Positions 26,001 through 35,000 of a stretch of 62,000 nt of DNA are shown here, in pieces. The position numbers and the translations under genes are program-made. This DNA comes from Tubiluchus corallicola. Lineage: Eukaryota > Priapulida > Priapulimorpha > Priapulimorphida > Tubiluchidae. The stretch is from assembly GCA_030141605.1 (NCBI GenBank), contig JAQGDQ010000028.1:7501-69500 (forward strand), in the 5' to 3' direction. The notes under the pieces were generated by a model, which ran no database searches, was not told the DNA's origin, and worked only from the letters and a program-made list of their open reading frames with translations. Positions within the stretch are counted from its first letter, which is position 1, and each line of letters starts with the position of its first letter.

Positions 26001-29000
26001 TGCTGATTCACTAGTTCATTTCATGTTATATAACAACGTTAGAGAAAAGATTATTTTTATAGAATAAACTTTTCAGAGGTCTCTGTGTTTCATGCTAGTT
26101 CTATGGAACAGGTGCTGAGATGTTAAGCACACATGTTTGTCAGCCAGTTGGGGCCATTCCATACCAGCTACTTATAGCTGCTATGCAATGCTGATATGCA
26201 GTGGCTTCGTAGTGGATCAAACCATCACAATGCGGGGGTGAAAATAAATGGCACTTTGCCGTCATAACAATATTGTGGCCAAAAGTTCCACACATCTTTG
26301 TGCCATCTAACATAAACATCACATATTAAATATTACTATATAATTATATAATCGATTGCAACTTATTACTCTTCCTATAGGCCATAGCATTTCCTAACAG
26401 TCCATTAGACTATTTTAGACAGCCATTAGACATGAAACATCTTAGCTATTTTGAAAAAGCAAACAAAAAGCAAAATAAATTTAAATCCACTTCAATGGAT
26501 ATGAAAATTATATTTGTAATGAATGCAAACATTGTAATCACTAAATTTAACTGCTACAACTTATTGTTTGTAGCACTTACTTTCAGCTCAAAATCCTTCT
26601 CCTGCAAGCTCATCATCAGTTTGTTGTTGGTTTCTTTCATCATACCATTTTTACTCACTTGATCTGCCAATCTCTCTTCTGCTGCTCCTATTTCTCTACG
26701 AATGCCATCCACCTGCAACAAGGGACGCATTAGGTCGTGCCAGAAAAAACATTAAGAAATCATGCTCAGTATTAAATTTGCTGCGGGGCATTTCAATTTG
26801 TATTTCACAAGTTAAAACAGAATGTAGTGCTTTCAAGATCAACCAGAGAACATACACGATATACAAAATAACACAATGCACATTCATAAAATATATCCAG
26901 ATACCTAGTCATATCAGCCTCTAAAATAAGATACTTAGCATACTTAAAGTCAAATCTACAGCCACATAAAATATATGAACCTATAGGCGAATTACCAGAC
27001 ATGTTATTCTCTGGGAATCAGTTTCAATTAAAATAAATGGAAAAAATTAAAAAAATTGAATTAGCTAAAAGTATCTTGCGTTATTTCTGAAGTAACTGCA
27101 TAGAAATGTACTTACAACATAGATAAAACTAATGAGATTTGACACATGCCATATGTATGCGAAGCACAATCAACATATTCAGCAAAAAGCAGTTTATATT
27201 TGTGCTAAATTATTAACAAAAAATCAAATGGTTAATTTAAATTAGAATTTAATAAAATAAAAAAAACAGAAAGTAAACCAACAATTAGTTTTCTTCCCTC
27301 TGGCTGCTTTCATTTCACAATAAATTGGAAAAATTTAGTTGTCAAATGCTTATTATGATTTCAAAGATGTCACAGTACAGTTGTGAAAGCGAATCATTAC
27401 ATTTGATCTACTCTGTATACAAAGTTACCAAAAACATCAGGACCTTTTTAAATGTATATTCATCCAGTCTTCGTTTGGGAACGTACATTTTTGCTTAATA
27501 AGTTTAAATTTTACCTTGAAATTTCTAATTACGAAGTTTGCAAGGATTCTTATTATACACAGTACAAGAATAAGAACCTACTACCTCATTTTGAAGACTG
27601 GACAGTTGCATATTGTGCCCCTCTATCTGATGCTTTAATGCCTGTATTTCTTTGTCTTTCATACCGATGGTCTCCTCTGCCTGCCTCAGCTGCATGGTTT
27701 TGTTGTGAACGATATGATCTTTCTCCAGCAACCATTTATCTTTATCTGCCAGGGCTCGATCGCGATTGCCAATCAAATCCTTTAGTTGTTTTATTTCTCG
27801 AAGCCGCACATCCTCATCAGCTGCAGGTGGTTTATGGTTGAGCAAAGATTCTGTGTTCGCAATTTGATCTGAGTTATCAGTTGAGGATGCAACATGTGAC
27901 ACGTGTTCTAGTGACGGAGAACATTCTTGAGATGGGTCAAGTTCTGGAGATGCAAGCGAATGATCACTTATGCGACTATCAGAATGTTCACTGACAGAGC
28001 GCTGGCGCCGAGCAATCAGGTCGTCATACTTCTGCTCCAAGGAAGTAACCTTTTGCCGCAAAGAAACAAGTTCATTTTGAGTATTTATCAATGACTTCTG
28101 CTTATCTTCAAATTGCTGTACAAGCTTTGTATACTCCCCATGTAGTTTGCTGTTGCTTTCATTTTCCCTGGACAGCATTGTGGTCAGTCGCTGAATCTCT
28201 GCATGATACGACAGATTTTCCTGGTGCTTTTGATTCACGGTGGCTATTAGCTGCTCACGATCATTCTGGAATGCCTTTATCTGTCGTGAAAGATTCTCCC
28301 GTTCAAGTAGAAGTCCCTGAATCTGCTGTCCATCCGAACTGTTCTCCTGCAAAAGCTTCAACAGGCTCTCGTTTTTCTGCTTCAGGGCATCAATTTCGAT
28401 GTCCTTATCTTGGATAAGTCGAGACAGGCTCTGAATGGCTTCCTTTTTCATGGCTTCATGGTCCGAGTCGTTGCTGCCCTTTGAGACTTGTAATTCCTGA
28501 TTATCTTTTTGCAGTTTTGTTAATGCTGACTTATCAGCTGATATGACATTCATCAGCCGATGAACCTCACTTCTGAGAGAGCTGGACTCACGAGATTTTT
28601 CATTTAACACGGACAAAAGCTTCTCTTTCTCATCTTGCATCGCCTTAACTTTGGATTCAAGATTGTGCACAGTTACCAAAACATTGTTACCGTAACCACC
28701 CATCGAATGGTCTTCTAATATTCGTAACATCGACTCCTGTTCGTCTTTCAGGTTTCTAATCTCAGTTTCCTTTTCTTTCATTAAAGTATTAAATTCATTA
28801 TCATTTGCAGGACCAGTAGGATGAAGACACTCTTCTCCATTTAGCATTTCAGTGATGTCATTGTCACCATCATCAATGTGCTTTAAAATGTCGGCAGATA
28901 GGTGCTTCCGATAATCTGCTAGTTTTGCCAACAGTTTAGCAAAAGACTTATCAGAAGTATTTTTGGCACTGATCAAAGAATCTTCTGTAAAATGTTTTTC

Positions 29001-32000
29001 ACTTTCACTTCCAAATACATTATTTAAGGAGAGCTGCTTTTTAAGAGATTCAACCTCGATAACATAAGACTCGATTCTCTGTTTTTGAATATTATTTTCA
29101 CTATCAAGAGTTTTATTCATCATTTCTAGATCCTTTATTTTCTGTACCTGTCCTTGAAGTTGAATTCCTTGTTTTCTAAACTCTTCGATAAAAGCTTTTA
29201 GTTCTGTTGCTGCTGCTGCATCTTCACAAACGTCTTCCAGTGATGATGCCAATGCTGAACTTTCCTTGTTTTTTAGTGTAACGGGCAATTTGTTAGCATT
29301 GTCCAGTGCATTAATGGAGTCACCAGTTCCAGATTTGTCTACATCTTTTCTTAACTTATTTACACAATTTACTAACTCTATGTTTTCACTTTTGAAGACA
29401 TCACAGTTAGCAGACAAATGGGAAAGTTCAACATCTTTTTCTGAAATGGTGGAAAGCAAAGACGCAATCTCTGTTTTCAGCTTCTCATTCATAACAGAAT
29501 GACTCTTGACATCTAGCTGAGCTTGATCAATCACAGCTGCCTTATCAATGATTTCCACGTCTTTTTCATCTAGTAAAATTTTCAATTTTTTCATATTTTG
29601 TCGTACCTTTGCAAAGTCTCGATCTTGAGTATGCTTTACGTTGGCTACAATATTCTCATAATGTTTAACTGTATCGTTCACCTTCTGTTCCAGTAAAATT
29701 ACTTGCTCTTCTAAATGAGATTTCTGCTCAGAAAGATCGTGTATATTTTTTTCTAAATGCACAGTAGTTTGCTGTAATTTGGCACAGTCATAACAGTTTA
29801 ACTGGTCTTGCATAGCTGCAGGCTGATTAGCTGGACTGAAATGTTGTTCCAGTTTTTGCTGTTCAGTTTTAGATTTTGCTACTGCACGTTTTTCTGGCAA
29901 TCTTTCTGACGTAACATCACTCTGTTTCAACTCTAGATGTTTTTCAAGTGTCACACTAGCTATGGTTCTGTCAACTACCAAAGCACGATCGTCATCATCG
30001 GCAGCAGAAACCGATTCTCGCTGTAACTGCTTCAGCAAAAGCTGATTTTCTGACTCTAGTGTTTCACACTTCTTCTGCTGAACAGTATTCTCTGCTTTTG
30101 ACACTTTTAATTTCTCTACGAGATCAAATATGTGCTTCTCGTGGGCCGAGATTTTTCCAGCCATTTCGTCTTTGTCCATATGAAGTTCGTTAAGTGCCAC
30201 AGCAGCAGAAGCCAATTTTTCCTTCAACATTCTATAATCAGAGTCTCTTTGACCTTTGAATTTTTCTTGCGATTTTAATTCTACTGCTTGTGCTTTTTCA
30301 TCTTCTAGTTGCCTGCAAAAAATTATAGTTTCTATTTGCAAATCTTATTTGTTAAATCATATCTTTTTTTAAAAAAGTTAAAAGAAGTTTAACTATTTAT
30401 ATAATAAATAGTATAAAAAATACAATAACCAAAATTTCAGCATCAGAAAAGAGAAGAATGATAAAAGAACACCTCTCTTAGAACATTTTTCTGACTTTCT
30501 ACACCAGTACTATAAAAGCACAAATAACCAAGCACTATAAAAGCACCAAATACTGAACCACTTAAGCGAGCCATTAACTTATGACCTGCAAAGGCAATAC
30601 ATTGCACATGAGCATTACCTTTCGAGAATTTGTCTTGCTTCATGTAGTTCTTCATGCTCAGAACTCAGTTCTCGAATTTGGGAAGCAAACTGTTTGTTCT
30701 GTTTCTCCAGGGATGATAGAGATTGTTTCAGTTGTTCTTTCTCTTGGCAACACTCTTCCTCAAGATCTCGGTTCTTTTCTTTGGTGGATTGTAGTTCGTT
30801 TCTTAGTGCTTCATTTTCTATTTGAAGGTCCTGAAGCTCTTCCAAAGCAGCGGTGCTTTCAATGCTTAGGTCAGACTCCAACTTTTCCTGTGCATAGTGG
30901 TCAGCCTAAAAAACAAATATGTGCAAAAAGCTGATGAAATTGATTTATTCTGGAGGAACCTAGTCTTAATCACAAAAATAAAAAGACGACATACACGAAT
31001 AAATGGGCTGTATTTTTTATTTTTGCGATGTGCAAACTACAATCCACATTCTTCATTTCACCATTATTAATTTGATTACTGTTTTTTTGGTTTTTGATGA
31101 GAAGCCATTTAAATTGATCAAATCCACAGTGATGCAATAAACTGTTAGCTTCTTGCCAGTTATGTTAGTCATCTGTTAATTCAATACAAACTGCTCAAGC
31201 ATGAAAGGCTTAACACAGGTGCTATAGAGAATGATTCTGATATGGTTTTAGCAGCAATAATCCAAAGTAACATTTTTTGTGTGTAGTATGATTACGATTT
31301 CAGTAAATTAACATTTTAAAAACAAAACATCAGTGTAAATAGAATTTGGTTTGAATAATGCCCGTTATTCTTGTTATTTCATACTGCCTGCCCGGCTCAC
31401 GTCTTACAAGTTTAGCTTCTGATCTAAGCCGACAATTATTTTCTAATCACAATTAGTTGTTAGGTTACGTCTTATTTAAAATCATTTCCATGCTATTTAC
31501 ATATTGTACAGTGTATAAGATATTATATACATGTAATCAGGGCCTATTTCGGGGGGGGGAGTGTTTATACTTCTCCAGGGGGGCCTCGCGCGAAGGTGAC
31601 ATTTTTTTGCTTTATGCGAACATACTGCCTCCTCTCTCCCTCTCTCTCTTTCTTGCCGCACACGTGCCATTTGCCAGTATTGACAAGTATTAAGGACTGG
31701 TCTTGAGAATAAAGCAGTTTTTCTTTCGATTGTTCTTTCCTTTAACAACTGTATAACTCCATATTTTCTCTTCGAAAATGCTTCTCCGGCGTTCTAGCAG
31801 TTCAAAAATTTTCTGGGCGCCCGCCCCCCCGGCGCTTCCCCCCTTCCGAGGGGGCCTCACACGCCCCACTTCCCCGGGCCTCGCTCAGGCTGAAATAGGT
31901 CCTGCATGTAATGTATACGTCTGAGATAAGATATAAAATTTACCGCCTCTGTATTATTGACTCCTGGAAAAAATAAGCAATAAACAATAAACAATAAACA

Positions 32001-35000
32001 GCAAAACCATCAAAGTGACAAGCGAGCTCCTGAGAATAAGGTTAAAAAAATTGAATCGAGCCTTCGCATGTGAGCTCATAAGTCACTACTCCCAGGCAAT
32101 AGCTGCTACAGTCAAGGTACAATGAAAAATACAGACAAAACACTTAGGAGAAATTAGTGACAAGTATAAATATTAATTTAAACTTTGTACCATGTTGGAC
32201 AGCTGTTGCTCTTTCACTTTAACTTCGTGTCTGAGTTTGACCACGAGGTCCTCTAGAGCTTGTTTCTCCATGTCCCAATCTTGACTTGCCAGATCAAGTT
32301 GCTCAATTTCTCGCTGATAATCACTGACCTTTTCTGTTAGGTAGCTCACCTGCATGATTGAACAAATACTGTTTCATTTAAAACCAAAATCTTAACTGAT
32401 GTATATTTGTTACATTGCTACACTGTTACACTGATGTATATTTGTCTCTATTTCAGGTTAAAGCTGGCATTGTTATGAACATTCTCTCCATCATTGCTCT
32501 GTCTATCACGGTCAATATCTACGGATATTTTGTTTTTGGATTTGAGCAGTTTCCGGATTGGGGCATTTCGAACAATGTTACGTCTAGCTGTGCTGAGTAA
32601 AAAGATCACATACTTTTTTATGAAAAGCTATGACTCATATAATTATCACTCATACAATATGCTGTACAATATTCCAGCATAAACGTTCTTGTTCTTAACA
32701 GCGATAATGCATGAGTCTTAGAAAATGGTCCTTACGGAACGTTAAAATCTTTCATATGTAAAAAAGTTCTTATTCATAATAATGTTAAGGCAAGGCCATT
32801 AGGAAAAGTTGATCTCGGACCATTGGAAAAGGATGTGCAAGTCCTACAAAAGACAGAATTTAAACAAATAATGTTCTTGACTCAGTGATGCAGCAATTAA
32901 GTGATATAAATTAATTCAGTACATCTATATATGACAGACTGCCGTGTAAATGATTAAAATTTTAGTTGTGCTCAAGTTACATACAATACATATTTATGAG
33001 TAAAATTTAAAATGGGCAATTGTCCATGTCACCGTCGTTCATTGTATTATACGAGTGAGCCACCAAACTGCTAAGCTTATAGAAAAAGTATAGCTTATAT
33101 GGTCGTGGCCCCACCTTGTGTGAGGTGAATCAACTGCGCATTGTTGTTGGTTGTCAACTACTCTAACAGAACAGTTGCACACTGGTCGTTCATTTGCATC
33201 ATTTAATACACTTACACTGTTACACACCAAGAAAGAAGATAAAACATGGAAGTTGTTCTGAAGTATAAAATGTTGCTTGATAAAATTGTTCTAAAATGGC
33301 TCAAGTGCTAAAATGTACTAACAAACAACTACTAGTGAATTGATGACTCAAACTACTGGCATAACATTTATAAAACTGCTAGGTGCTATGATGTGCACCA
33401 CATCAAAGACATATCAGCCACAAACCACACACAACAAACAGTTACGTGCTTAGCTTTGCAACGTTTTTTAATATACAGTTAAACCTCTTTATATCGCCTA
33501 ATTTGGGACAGCAAAAAAGTTAGCAATAAAGCGAGTTTGGCATTATAATGAAGTGCACTAGTATATGTACATGTCTATGCAAATATAGACACATTTTGTT
33601 TTGCCACAAATCTGGACACTAAGCGAGGTCAGCATTATAAAGGAGGGGAGCATTACAAGGAAGTATGACTGAAGAAGGTCTAAAACCTGCATTAAAACAT
33701 TAGGAGGTGCAGAACCAGTGTTATTAAACATTAAAAAACAAGTTTTATGTAGACTGCTTTATGGAAAATTGAGAGTGAATAATTCTACAAAAAACAAAGA
33801 GAAAATAGGCCACTCAATGGCCTCAATCTGGTCTGTAAGTCCTTCATGTCAAGTAGTATAAGCGCCAGATGATCTTAAAAAATATCTAATTAAAATTAAG
33901 CAAAGCTTATCTGATTAGCAAAAGGATGGGTGACTTATGGAAAAACTATTTCTGGACAGTTTCATCTGTCATGCTGTCTCAGGGTATCCTTCATAGAGAG
34001 AGGTGTCCTAAACAGGGATAAGATGCCTCTGCTGGTGCGGTACAAAACTATTCTTGATGATGAGCTTTCCGGGTGAGGTGAATAGCTAGGTAGTTACTTT
34101 GCGTGCCTAGCGACAGAAGTTCGGCAATGCAGAACTTGGTTACTGAATAGATGAGTGACTGCCAAGTTCTATATATGCTCTGGCCAGTTTTACCTAATGG
34201 TCTGCCAGTAGGTATTGATCTTAATCAGTAAACATGTATACACATCTGAATGTTGTTCAGACACCTTTACCGACCTGTGTATCACATTAGAAAATTATCC
34301 CTGGAAATAGCCAGGCTGTGTTTCCACCACACCCATCTACATTTAAATAGGCTCTGTCACTGAGTCTTGGATCACAACTTGAAGAATGCTGAACTGAATA
34401 GAAAACAGTTCCTGTTCTGCCACAACTACCCAAAATTAAGGCTCTGCAGTTGAGTACTGGACCCTAACTTGCAGAATGCCAAAAAATATTCTCTGCAACG
34501 CTGAAAAATTACACTCGTCATTTCAAAAAATATGCCTGCTCAATTCTGTTTTGATGCTGTATACTTCTTACCTGTTCACTCAACTGCAAGTTGATTATGG
34601 ACACATCTTCTGAATTAGCTGCAACCATCTCCTCGGCAGAAAACTCGTGTCTGAAATTAAAGTGAACACATGAGTAGTGATGGATGAGACAGCCTAACTA
34701 GATTACCATAAATGACGAGGGAACACGGATGTTTACATTTGATCCGGCAAAGAACTGATCATTAATTTGTGTGTTGTGTACATGCAGCCCTTGTTAGTAT
34801 GTGCTTTAGCTAAAGAAGCATGAATGTTTGCTACTGGAATTCCCAATCTTTTACATTTTTATCGAATTATTCTTGCAAAATTGTCATGGCTTGCAAGGAT
34901 ATAACGACTAATGCATCTCAGTATTCATATGTATCTAATGTATTTTAATTTTACTGTTGACGTTTTCTCTGTGACTCCAAACTCACAAGTGTGAACTGCT

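Noticed and set aside
27452-27841. 129-codon plus-strand frame
   Set aside because: Antisense shadow of the large TRIP11 exon. The minus-strand reading is clearly the coding one.
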